40,255 bases of DNA from Hydrogenovibrio sp. UBA654 (GTDB lineage Bacteria; Pseudomonadota; Gammaproteobacteria; Thiomicrospirales; Thiomicrospiraceae), in contig DBOE01000076.1 of the NCBI GenBank assembly GCA_002299585.1, forward strand, positions 1 through 40,255, in the 5' to 3' direction. Shown here in pieces: positions 16,939 through 24,939 of this stretch (positions are counted from its first letter, which is position 1; each line of letters begins with the position of its first letter). The translations under genes and the position numbers were made by a program. The notes under the pieces were generated by a model. The model was not told the DNA's origin, ran no database searches, and was given only the letters and a program-made list of their open reading frames with translations.

Positions 16939-18807
16939 ATGGCACATCTTTTTTTACGAGATATACAACTTAGCTACGGCACACAAACACTATTTAATAA
17001 ACTCCATTTTCAAATCGAAACTAACGAAAGAGTTTGTATTGTCGGACGAAATGGCGAAGGAAAATCCACTTTATTAAAGGTCATAGAAGGCGAAACTGAA
17101 GCCGATGATGGTAGTCGTATAGTTCAAGATGGCATTAGAATAGCCAAACTACAACAAGAAGTACCTAATGATATGAGTGGTAGTGTGTTTCATATCATTG
17201 CCACAGGGCTTGGCAATGCAGGAGCTTTAATTAATAAATATCATGCTCTAAGCCATCAACTTGCCGAAGAATATCAAGAATCTATTTTAGAAGAAATGAC
17301 TACTGTACAGCACGAAATAGAAAAACAAGACGGCTGGTCATTAAACCAAAAAGTAGAAACTGTAATTTCCAAATTAAAACTACCTGCTGATGATGAATTC
17401 TCCTCTCTTTCGGGAGGCATGAAACGAAGGGTTTTACTGGCAAAAGCTTTAGTTCAATCTCCTGATATATTATTATTAGATGAGCCTACCAACCATCTAG
17501 ACATTCCTTCAATTCAATGGTTAGAAGAGTTTTTAAAAACCCTTAATTGCAGCCTTGTATTTATAACTCATGACCGTGCATTCTTACAAGCACTTGCTAC
17601 AAGAATTGTTGAACTTGACCGTGGCAACTTATATAGCTGGGATTGCGACTACACAACCTATTTACAACGCAAAGCCGAACAACTAGAGTCCGAAGCCAAA
17701 AGTAATATGGAATTTGATAAAAAACTAGCCCAAGAAGAAGTGTGGATTCGTCAAGGAATTAAGGCAAGAAGAACTAGAAATGAAGGTAGAGTTAGAGATT
17801 TAGAAAAACTTCGTGAAGAACGAAGTGCTCGCCGTAGACAACAAGGCAAAGCAAATCTACAAAGTAATTTGGCTGAAAAATCAGGCAAACAAGTTATAGA
17901 AATTGATAACATCAGTTTTGAATTTGCCGATAAAGCTATTGTAAAAAACTTCTCTTCAATGATTCTCAGAAGCGACAAAATAGGAATTATTGGAGCTAAT
18001 GGCTGTGGTAAATCTACCCTAATAAAACTAATCCTTGGTGACTTACAGCCAAACAAAGGAGAAGTTAAACTTGGTACTAATTTAAAAATAGCTTATTTTG
18101 ATCAACACCGAGTGCAATTAGATGAAAATGCCAAAGTTGTAGAAAGCGTTGTTGAAGAGTCCGACTATATAGAAATAAACGGGCAACGCAAGCATATAAT
18201 GGGCTATTTACAAGATTTTCTATTTTCTCCTGAAAGAGCAAGACAACCGGTTAAATCACTATCTGGCGGCGAAAGAAATCGCTTACTTTTAGCAAAAGTT
18301 TTTGCCAAACCATCAAACCTACTAGTCTTAGATGAACCAACCAATGATTTAGATATTGAAACTCTAGAATTACTTGAAGAACTAATTTTAAACTATCAAG
18401 GAACCGTGCTAATAGTTAGCCACGATAGACAGTTCCTAAACTCTGTTGTTACTAGCTCTATCGTATTCGACTCACCAGGGGTAGTAAATGAATATGTTGG
18501 TGGTTATGACGATTGGTTAAGACAAAAACCTAATTTAGAGATAAAAAAAATTAAAAAAGAAACTTCAACAAAAACCAAAACTATAAATAGTAAAAGACTA
18601 AGTTATAAAGAACAATTAGAGTACGATGAACTACCAAATAAAATTGATAAGATTGAGCAAGAAATCTCTTTATTAAATCAACAAACTAATAAAGACAACT
18701 TTTACCAACAAGATGATTTTAAAGAGACTCTTGACCAAATAACTAATTTAGAAACTAAATTAGAAAGACTTTTTAAAAACTGGGAGGACTTAGAGTCAAA
18801 AAAATAA
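16939..18807 (+). CDS. uup: ABC-F ATPase Uup
   Basis: Uup is a soluble ABC-F protein that acts on ribosomes, not in transport. It is 622 residues (E. coli Uup 635). Two ABC domains are seen. The first has GRNGEGKSTLL, the signature LSGGMKRR and LLLDEPTNHLD. The second has GANGCGKSTLIK, LSGGERNRLLLAK and LVLDEPTNDLD. The arginine-rich interdomain linker (about 240-315) and the lysine/glutamate-rich C-terminal coiled coil (about 545-622) that marks Uup are both present. Orientation is with the DASS gene; it converges on the DUF3379 gene. Confidence 0.94.
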   Translation: MAHLFLRDIQLSYGTQTLFNKLHFQIETNERVCIVGRNGEGKSTLLKVIEGETEADDGSRIVQDGIRIAKLQQEVPNDMSGSVFHIIATGLGNAGALINKYHALSHQLAEEYQESILEEMTTVQHEIEKQDGWSLNQKVETVISKLKLPADDEFSSLSGGMKRRVLLAKALVQSPDILLLDEPTNHLDIPSIQWLEEFLKTLNCSLVFITHDRAFLQALATRIVELDRGNLYSWDCDYTTYLQRKAEQLESEAKSNMEFDKKLAQEEVWIRQGIKARRTRNEGRVRDLEKLREERSARRRQQGKANLQSNLAEKSGKQVIEIDNISFEFADKAIVKNFSSMILRSDKIGIIGANGCGKSTLIKLILGDLQPNKGEVKLGTNLKIAYFDQHRVQLDENAKVVESVVEESDYIEINGQRKHIMGYLQDFLFSPERARQPVKSLSGGERNRLLLAKVFAKPSNLLVLDEPTNDLDIETLELLEELILNYQGTVLIVSHDRQFLNSVVTSSIVFDSPGVVNEYVGGYDDWLRQKPNLEIKKIKKETSTKTKTINSKRLSYKEQLEYDELPNKIDKIEQEISLLNQQTNKDNFYQQDDFKETLDQITNLETKLERLFKNWEDLESKK

Positions 18808-18814
18808 ATTTAAA

Positions 18815-18828
18815 ACTAATAAGTTAGT
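18815..18828. terminator. Weak hairpin between convergent uup and the DUF3379 gene
   Basis: ACTAA-TAAG-TTAGT forms a 5-bp stem with a 4-base loop. On the minus strand it is followed by TTTTAAATTT. It is the only hairpin in the 38-base convergent gap and is low in GC. Confidence 0.3.
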
Positions 18829-18845
18829 AATCAAATCGCCTCTAA

Positions 18846-19634
18846 TTAACCAAATTTTACGGCTTTAAAAAAACTAGCTTGAGCCATTACCACCTGAATT
18901 TCAGATTTCCCAACAATAGCAACAACTGCACCTTTTACAGGAATTAAATTACCAATAAAACCATCTTCATTAAACGGTTGCATTACTTCAAGATGTTTTC
19001 CTGGCAAAACTATTACTGTAACTGGACCTGTTTTTTCTTGGATAACCACATGTAATCCCTGCTTACCATCTACAACACAAGCACCAGCATAACTCATAGT
19101 TTCAATTGGTTTACTTAATGAAGCTCCAACAAAATTAAATATTTTTTGTAATTCAACATCATTAACAGCCAAAGGTTTCGTCGTCATTATTTCAGGATGT
19201 TGTGCAACATGCTCAATAATATGTGCGACAATGGAAGAACTCATATTGTTATCTAGGCTAGCGACAATTGAGAGTTTATCCCTACTAGATACTTGAGCAA
19301 TATTAGATTGCCAAGCCCACCAACTAATACTAACCACCAAAAACAATGATGCTAACATAGCAAAACCACTAAACCAATTTGGATTATTAACCATCTGATT
19401 AGAAAAACAATTTTTTACAATTATTCTATCAGCAAGCCCTTCAGGAGGTATTAAAGACATAACATCAACTAATTGTTTATCAAACTCCTTAGCCTGTTTA
19501 ACCGTTTCTAATTTACTTGGATGCTCTTTTAAAAAAACCATCATTTCTTCATCGACTACAGCAGGATTTTGATGTAATCTGTGTAAAAAAGTAACTTCAT
19601 TCAAATTAAAAGCATTATTTTTTTCATTGCTCAC
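18846..19634 (-). CDS. DUF3379-type membrane protein, probable anti-sigma factor
   Basis: This 262-residue single-pass membrane protein has a cytoplasmic N-terminal part (about 1-85, with FLHRLHQNPAVVDEEMMVFL), a membrane segment (about 88-107, ending SISWWAWQ) and a periplasmic domain. This layout and sequence fit the DUF3379 family, which is encoded next to ECF sigma factors in gammaproteobacteria. Its start overlaps the sigma-factor stop by four bases (ATGA). By position and topology it is likely the anti-sigma partner, but no zinc anti-sigma HxxxCxxC motif is visible, so the role is inference. Confidence 0.7.
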   Translation of the reverse strand: MSNEKNNAFNLNEVTFLHRLHQNPAVVDEEMMVFLKEHPSKLETVKQAKEFDKQLVDVMSLIPPEGLADRIIVKNCFSNQMVNNPNWFSGFAMLASLFLVVSISWWAWQSNIAQVSSRDKLSIVASLDNNMSSSIVAHIIEHVAQHPEIMTTKPLAVNDVELQKIFNFVGASLSKPIETMSYAGACVVDGKQGLHVVIQEKTGPVTVIVLPGKHLEVMQPFNEDGFIGNLIPVKGAVVAIVGKSEIQVVMAQASFFKAVKFG

Positions 19635-20152
19635 CTAATGCCTCCAACAGGTTTTTTAATAGTATTTTCTTCTATTAATATTTTTTTTAATTGTTTTCTA
19701 GCTCTAAATAAGCGAGTATTAACTGTTGCCAACTTCAACTCTAGTTGCTTGCCAATTTCTTCACCACTATAACCCCAAACTAATTGCAGTAATAAAGGCT
19801 CTTTGAAATCATCGTCTAATTTCATTATTGCTTTATATAAGATTTGTTTTTCAAGTTTTTCTTCTGGTTGATTAGATTTATCATCAGTAACAATTGCATC
19901 TTCAATATCAATTAGTTCTGGTCGTTTTTTTTTAAAGCGCCGTGCATTTTCTCGGCGTAAAATAGTTAACAGCCAATACTTTACAGATTTTTCATCATTT
20001 AAATTATCTATTGCCCTCCAAGCTCTGGCAAAAGTTTCCTGCACCAAATCTTCAGCAATATCTCTATCTTTAGACAACCAATAACTAAATCTAAATAAAT
20101 CTGTTGAATAGGCTTTAACTATTTTTTCAAAGAAATGCTGCTTATTTTTCAC
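19631..20152 (-). CDS. ECF (sigma-70 family, group 4) RNA polymerase sigma factor
   Basis: This 173-residue alternative sigma factor has region 2 (about 10-75) with LFRFSYWLSKDRDIAEDLVQETF, ARAWRAI and YWLLTILRREN. Region 4 (about 110-165) has LQLVWGYSGEEIGKQLELKLATVNTRLFRARKQL, a helix-turn-helix. No region 1 or 3 is present. It is followed with overlap by the DUF3379 membrane protein and lies 51 bases after ctpA on the same strand. The signal it answers is unknown; an envelope signal is suggested by the membrane partner and the neighbouring periplasmic protease. Confidence 0.9.
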   Translation of the reverse strand: MKNKQHFFEKIVKAYSTDLFRFSYWLSKDRDIAEDLVQETFARAWRAIDNLNDEKSVKYWLLTILRRENARRFKKKRPELIDIEDAIVTDDKSNQPEEKLEKQILYKAIMKLDDDFKEPLLLQLVWGYSGEEIGKQLELKLATVNTRLFRARKQLKKILIEENTIKKPVGGIR

Positions 20153-20203
20153 AAGTTTCTCATTTACTTAATGTCTACCCATATAGACCAATTAACAAAT
20201 AAA

Positions 20204-21529
20204 TTATTTCATCTGTTGAGCAAAATACATACCTTTTAACAAACCAATAGCTTCATGTAACTCATAATCTTTATCTACCAAATCTGAAACTGAGGTATCT
20301 TTAAATGACTTAGTTTTTTCTTTTTTATTATTTTCTAAATGCCCCTCTAAATCTTTTTCTTTAATTCTGCCAAAATCTGATTGTTTTAACTTTTCAATTT
20401 TAACTCTGTCAATAACTACATTAGGCTCTATTCCTTTTGCCTGAATAGAGCGCCCATTAGGAGTGAAATAACGAGCAGTAGTGAGTTTAATCGCTCCGCC
20501 ATTATTTAAAGGCATTAAAGTTTGCACAGACCCTTTACCAAAGCTTGTTCTACCAGCTATTAACGCACGATTGTGATCTTGCAAAGCACCAGCAACAATC
20601 TCTGAGGCTGAGGCTGAACCTTCATTTATTAAAACCACAATAGGTTTAGCATTCATAACATCACCACTATCTGCTTCAAAGGTAATTTTAGATCTTTTAT
20701 TTCTTCCTTTGGTATAAACGACCAAGCCATCAGTTAAAAATGCTTCTGAAACCTGAACGGCTGCTCTCAAAACACCACCTGGATTATTTCTTAAATCAAG
20801 AACTAAGCCCTTTAAAGGCCTCTTATTTTCTTTTTTTAACTTAGCTATAGACTTTAATAAATCGGACCCAGTTCTTAGTTGAAACTGACTAATACGCACA
20901 TAACCAATATCATTATTAAGTAACTTATGCCTTACACTATTAGTCTTAATAATAGCTCTTGTTAATTCTAATGACAAAGGTTCAGGAGCTCCTTCCCTAA
21001 GAATAGTAAGTTTTATCTTGCTACCAGGCTTGCCACGCATTAATTTTATAGCCTGCAGAAGAGTTTTACCTTTAACTGGCTTATCATCTAATTTAATAAC
21101 TAAATCCCCAGAAAGTATCCCAGCTTTTTTAGCAGGAGTATCATCAATAGGCGAAACAATTTTAACCAAACCATTTTCCATAGATACTTCCATCCCTAAA
21201 CCACCAAAATCTCCGCTAGTATGTTCTTCCATCCTTTTAAAGCTTTCTGGAGGCAAATAAGCAGAATGAGGGTCTAAACTTGAAAGCATGCCACTAATGG
21301 CACCATCAAGTAATTTTTTATCCTCAACTGACTCAACATAATTTTTAGAAATCCTTTCAAACACTTCTACAAAAGACCTTAGTTCAGCAAGCGGCAAATT
21401 AATATCATCTTTTGAAGAATTATTTTCAATATCTCCCTTAGCTAAAACACTAGTACCTAAAACTAAGGATCCACCTAATATTACCCCAAAAGCAACCCAT
21501 ATTATTTTTTTTAAAAAAGAAATTTTCAC
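20204..21529 (-). CDS. ctpA: C-terminal processing peptidase (S41, CtpA type)
   Basis: This is a periplasmic serine protease that cleaves C-terminal segments of exported proteins. The 441-residue precursor has a signal/anchor segment (about 9-30), the DPHSAYLPP motif, a PDZ domain (about 100-180) and the S41 core. The catalytic pair is S307 in GSASASEI and K332 in FGKGSVQ, 25 residues apart as in the D1-processing protease. RNNPGGVL forms the oxyanion region. The C-terminal tail after about 390 is lysine-rich and variable. It may share a transcript with the sigma-factor pair downstream. The symbol denotes the family. Confidence 0.92.
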   Translation of the reverse strand: MKISFLKKIIWVAFGVILGGSLVLGTSVLAKGDIENNSSKDDINLPLAELRSFVEVFERISKNYVESVEDKKLLDGAISGMLSSLDPHSAYLPPESFKRMEEHTSGDFGGLGMEVSMENGLVKIVSPIDDTPAKKAGILSGDLVIKLDDKPVKGKTLLQAIKLMRGKPGSKIKLTILREGAPEPLSLELTRAIIKTNSVRHKLLNNDIGYVRISQFQLRTGSDLLKSIAKLKKENKRPLKGLVLDLRNNPGGVLRAAVQVSEAFLTDGLVVYTKGRNKRSKITFEADSGDVMNAKPIVVLINEGSASASEIVAGALQDHNRALIAGRTSFGKGSVQTLMPLNNGGAIKLTTARYFTPNGRSIQAKGIEPNVVIDRVKIEKLKQSDFGRIKEKDLEGHLENNKKEKTKSFKDTSVSDLVDKDYELHEAIGLLKGMYFAQQMK

Positions 21530-21653
21530 ACTATCTCCAAAGATTTATATTGTTCTATTTAATAATAAGCTAGATTATATGATAACTTTAAGTGACATTC
21601 GTACAGTATTCAATTAAAATGCCACAAAAATATTAAAAAAGGATAATTAATTA

Positions 21654-21959
21654 ATGTCTTCAGAAGAATTCATCATAAAGGAAGAGAATATAGAAAAAGC
21701 CTCAAAAGCACTAAAAGCAATGGGACACCCATTAAGATTAAAGATTTTATGCGTCATTGGGAGTGAAGAAATGCCCGTAATGGAAATAGTTTCAAAAGTT
21801 GGCACCACCCAGTCAAACATATCTCAACACATTGATATACTTAGAGAAAAAAAAATAATTACTTCCCGCAGGGATCGCTCAAAGATTTTATGTAAGGTTA
21901 AAGACCTACAAATACTAAGTTTACTAAAGTCCATACAAGAAACTTTTTGTAAGGTTTAA
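21654..21959 (+). CDS. ArsR-family regulator, predicted thiol/persulfide sensor
   Basis: This 101-residue winged-helix repressor contains MGHPLRLKILCVIG, a recognition helix in TTQSNISQHIDILRE and the wing RRDRSKILCKV. The metal-site CxC of classical ArsR is absent. Cysteines are at 33, 80 and 99. C33 follows RLKIL, exactly where HlyU, BigR and SqrR carry their first reactive cysteine. C99 is 66 residues later, the same separation as 38/104, 41/107 and 42/108 in those proteins, which form di- or tetrasulfide bridges. Persulfide sensing is therefore a reasoned inference. It diverges from ctpA; no sulfur gene is adjacent, so its targets are not visible. Confidence 0.8.
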   Translation: MSSEEFIIKEENIEKASKALKAMGHPLRLKILCVIGSEEMPVMEIVSKVGTTQSNISQHIDILREKKIITSRRDRSKILCKVKDLQILSLLKSIQETFCKV

Positions 21960-22003
21960 AATCTTTTGAATATGCTACTTAACTAAATAAAATATTGAGT
22001 TTT

Positions 22004-23146
22004 TTATACTTTTTTTGTAACAACACTGTTGCTTTCATAATTAGTTTTTTTTATAAAATTTAAAAATAAAGCTAAAAATATAGATAACATAAGTCCTATT
22101 ACAAATGCAACTGCAATAATTAATCCTTTCTTTGGCTCAACTGGGTCATCATCAATTATATAATTTCCAATAACTTTACTGTTTTGTATATTTAGCTCTG
22201 AATTATTAAATTTTAATCTATTTATTTTATTATATAGCTTTGCCTTTTTCTGTGGCAAAAGCACTTCTAGTTTATAGATTAATTTCCTGAGTGCATCATG
22301 TTGAAGATTGCTTTTTTCTTTTTGGAGGTTTTTTATTGTTTCATGAGAAATTTTTTCTATTTCTATTTTTAAATTTTCAACGTTATTCTGCGAATTTAAT
22401 ATTAAGTTCTGGTAATTTACCATTTGAAGAGAAGATATAGCCTGTACAGTTGAATTTGTTATTTTGTTATTATTTTTATATAGTTTATTTACTGATTTTG
22501 TATATTGACCAATCTTAGTGGAGTGCAACTGTATTTTTTCTTTTAATGATTTTAATTTAATTTTTTTATAAAATTTAATTTTTTCGTCTATCTCAATAAT
22601 TTTTTGGGATTCTAATAGCTCTATTTGTCTTTGCGTACTTTTTATTTCTAAATTTTCTAAATTACTAATCTGAATTTGAACATTTTTTACTTCATTATTA
22701 CTGTTAAGTATATATTGATCTATAAAACCTTGATATTTATTCTGAATATAGGCAACAACTTCTTTATTTTTTATTAATCCCTCGGCATTAGATATTCCCT
22801 GAGTTTTAATTTCAACAAAGTTGTTTAGCTTTTTGCTGACTAAGATGCTTGTAACTTCGGAGATAAAGTCTTCTTTTCTTGGGGTTTTATTTTCAACATT
22901 AAATACTAAATTTGCTGTTTTAATTAGCGAACTTGGATCCTCTATTAAATTTTCTCCAATAAATCCAATTTGTAGCGTTGATTTAACTTCATATATAGAG
23001 ATTTTTGTTGTAACCCAAATTAGAGCGACAATTGTAACGATTGATGTAAACACCACAATTAAAACTTTTTGTTTAACTATCGCTTTCCATAACTCTCTTA
23101 AGTCTATTTCATCTTCTTGATATTGTTTAAAAATGGTTTCGGACAT
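22004..23146 (-). CDS. Wzz/polysaccharide co-polymerase-like membrane protein
   Basis: This 380-residue inner-membrane protein has the Wzz layout. A cytoplasmic start containing EIDLRELWKAIVKQK leads to the first membrane segment (about 30-50). A long lysine-rich periplasmic coiled coil follows (about 130-320). A proline-containing stretch, DDDPVEPKKG, precedes the second membrane segment (about 345-366), and a short tail ends the protein. Wzz proteins set O-antigen or capsule chain length. No glycosyltransferase, polymerase or flippase genes are nearby, so its pathway is unknown. The ATG has a very strong GAGGAGGAA site. The codon bias is more AT-rich than neighbours by eye. Confidence 0.85.
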   Translation of the reverse strand: MSETIFKQYQEDEIDLRELWKAIVKQKVLIVVFTSIVTIVALIWVTTKISIYEVKSTLQIGFIGENLIEDPSSLIKTANLVFNVENKTPRKEDFISEVTSILVSKKLNNFVEIKTQGISNAEGLIKNKEVVAYIQNKYQGFIDQYILNSNNEVKNVQIQISNLENLEIKSTQRQIELLESQKIIEIDEKIKFYKKIKLKSLKEKIQLHSTKIGQYTKSVNKLYKNNNKITNSTVQAISSLQMVNYQNLILNSQNNVENLKIEIEKISHETIKNLQKEKSNLQHDALRKLIYKLEVLLPQKKAKLYNKINRLKFNNSELNIQNSKVIGNYIIDDDPVEPKKGLIIAVAFVIGLMLSIFLALFLNFIKKTNYESNSVVTKKV

Positions 23147-23270
23147 TTATTCCTCCTCAAAAATATTTGTACCATCTTTTATAATTTTTAACTATCCATA
23201 ATTAGTAAAAACTATGCTTTTTTATGTTACTGACAAAAGTATAACACCAAAAACATTGAACACTTAAAAT

Positions 23271-24854
23271 TTAACTTTCTGCTAAGTAAGACTCATAATT
23301 ACCTTGATAAAAATTAAATTGATTACCTTTCATTTCTAACACTTTAGTTGCTAATGAAGAGACAAACTCTCTATCATGAGAAACAAAAATTATTGTCCCT
23401 TCAAAGTTTTCTAATGCTAAATTTAATGATTCAATTGACTCCATATCTAAATGATTAGTTGGCTCATCCATGATTAAAATATTTGGCTTTTGTAACATTA
23501 ATTTACCAAATAGCATTCTACCCTGCTCGCCACCTGATAATACTTTAACTGATTTGTCGATTTCTTTTTGCGAAAAAAGTAAACGCCCTAAAACTCCTCT
23601 AATCACTTGTTCATCATCGCTAGGAGCTTTCCACTGAGTCATCCAATCAATTAAACTCATATCTTCTTTAAAATCAGCGGCATGGTCTTGAGCGTAATAG
23701 CCTATTTTAGAGTTCTCTGACCACTTTACTTGACCAGAATTAATCTGCGTATCACCAACTAAGGTTTTTAAAAAAGTTGTTTTACCCACTCCGTTAGCAC
23801 CAATTACCGCCAGTCTTTCGCCTACTTCTAACATAATGTTCATATTGGTAAAAATAGTATTATCTGCATATGATTTAGATACTTTTTCCATTTCTAACGC
23901 TAAGCGAAATAATTTTTTACCTTGTTCAAAACGAATAAAGGGATTTACTCTACTTGATGCTTTTACCTCATCCAATTCAATTTTATCTATTAGCTTGGCT
24001 CTTGAGGTTGCTTGCTTGGCTTTTGAAGCATTAGCAGAGAACCTACTAACAAAACTTTTTAGATCATTTATTTGGGTTTGTTTTTTGGCATTATTTGCTA
24101 ACAGAGTTTCTCTAGCTTGAGTTGCGGCAAACATATACTGATCATAATTACCTGGATACAATCTAAGCTCGCCATAATCTAAGTCTGCCATATGAGTGCA
24201 GACTGAGTTTAAAAAATGCCTATCATGCGAAATAATAACCATGGTTGATTTTCGTTCATTTAGCATATCTTCTAGCCAGCGAATAGTGTTTATATCTAGG
24301 TTATTTGTTGGCTCGTCTAATAATAAAATATCTGGATCAGAAAATAATGCTTGAGCAAGTAATACTCGCAATTTCCAACCTGGGGCTACTTCTGACATTA
24401 AGCCAGAATGTTGTTCAACAGGAATTTCTAAACCTAACAATAACTCTCCAGCTCTTGATTCCGCAGTATAACCGTCCATTTCACCAAACTCTACTTCTAA
24501 ATCAGCAACCTTAATACCGTCTTCTTCGCTCATTTCAGGTAAGTTATAAATTCTATCGCGCTCTTTTTTTACTTCCCATAGCTGTGGATTACCCATTATG
24601 ACTGTATCAACCACACTAAATTCTTCAAAGGCAAATTGATCTTGCCCTAACTTACCTACTACTTCTTCTGGATCTACTGCAACATTACCTGCTGTTGGTA
24701 CTAAATCATTACCAAGAATCTTCATAAAGGTTGATTTCCCACAACCATTAGCACCGATTAATCCATAACGATTGCCGTTACCGAACTTTACGGATATATT
24801 TTCAAAAAGTGGTTTTTCACCAAACTGCATGGTGATATTAGAGGTAAAAATCAA
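23271..24854 (-). CDS. ybiT: ABC-F ATPase YbiT
   Basis: YbiT is a ribosome-associated ABC-F ATPase. The 527-residue protein follows E. coli YbiT (530) closely by recall, for example in NITMQFGEKPLFENISVKFG, LPEMSEEDG and EVAPGWKLRVLLAQALF. It has two ABC domains with Walker A GANGCGKSTF and GANGVGKTTF, LLLDEPTNNLD and LIMDEPTNHLD, and the interdomain segment FVSRFSANASKAKQATSRAK. It is separate from htpG upstream, since a strong terminator lies between them. Confidence 0.94.
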   Translation of the reverse strand: MIFTSNITMQFGEKPLFENISVKFGNGNRYGLIGANGCGKSTFMKILGNDLVPTAGNVAVDPEEVVGKLGQDQFAFEEFSVVDTVIMGNPQLWEVKKERDRIYNLPEMSEEDGIKVADLEVEFGEMDGYTAESRAGELLLGLEIPVEQHSGLMSEVAPGWKLRVLLAQALFSDPDILLLDEPTNNLDINTIRWLEDMLNERKSTMVIISHDRHFLNSVCTHMADLDYGELRLYPGNYDQYMFAATQARETLLANNAKKQTQINDLKSFVSRFSANASKAKQATSRAKLIDKIELDEVKASSRVNPFIRFEQGKKLFRLALEMEKVSKSYADNTIFTNMNIMLEVGERLAVIGANGVGKTTFLKTLVGDTQINSGQVKWSENSKIGYYAQDHAADFKEDMSLIDWMTQWKAPSDDEQVIRGVLGRLLFSQKEIDKSVKVLSGGEQGRMLFGKLMLQKPNILIMDEPTNHLDMESIESLNLALENFEGTIIFVSHDREFVSSLATKVLEMKGNQFNFYQGNYESYLAES

Positions 24855-24882
24855 TTGACTGCCCTTACATTGCTGTATACGA

Positions 24883-24910
24883 AAAAAGGGCTAATTATAT
24901 AGCCCTTTTT
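24883..24910 (-). terminator. Rho-independent terminator of htpG
   Basis: AAAAAGGGCTA pairs with TAGCCCTTTTT around a 6-base loop. The minus strand ends in a U-tract, about 30 bases after the htpG stop. It can also fold on the plus strand. Confidence 0.9.
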
Positions 24911-24939
24911 ATTAAAATATTAAAAAACTTTAAACAACT

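Noticed and set aside
17751..18056. 101-codon frame opposite uup
   Set aside because: It is a shadow of the conserved ABC-F linker and second Walker A region, with no ribosome site or family likeness.
21604..21624. Sigma-54-like TGGCATTTTAATTGA upstream of ctpA (minus strand)
   Set aside because: The essential GC of the -12 element is GA, so it should not function.
22821..23120. 99-codon frame opposite the Wzz gene
   Set aside because: It is antisense to the conserved N-terminal Wzz domain; no independent evidence supports it.
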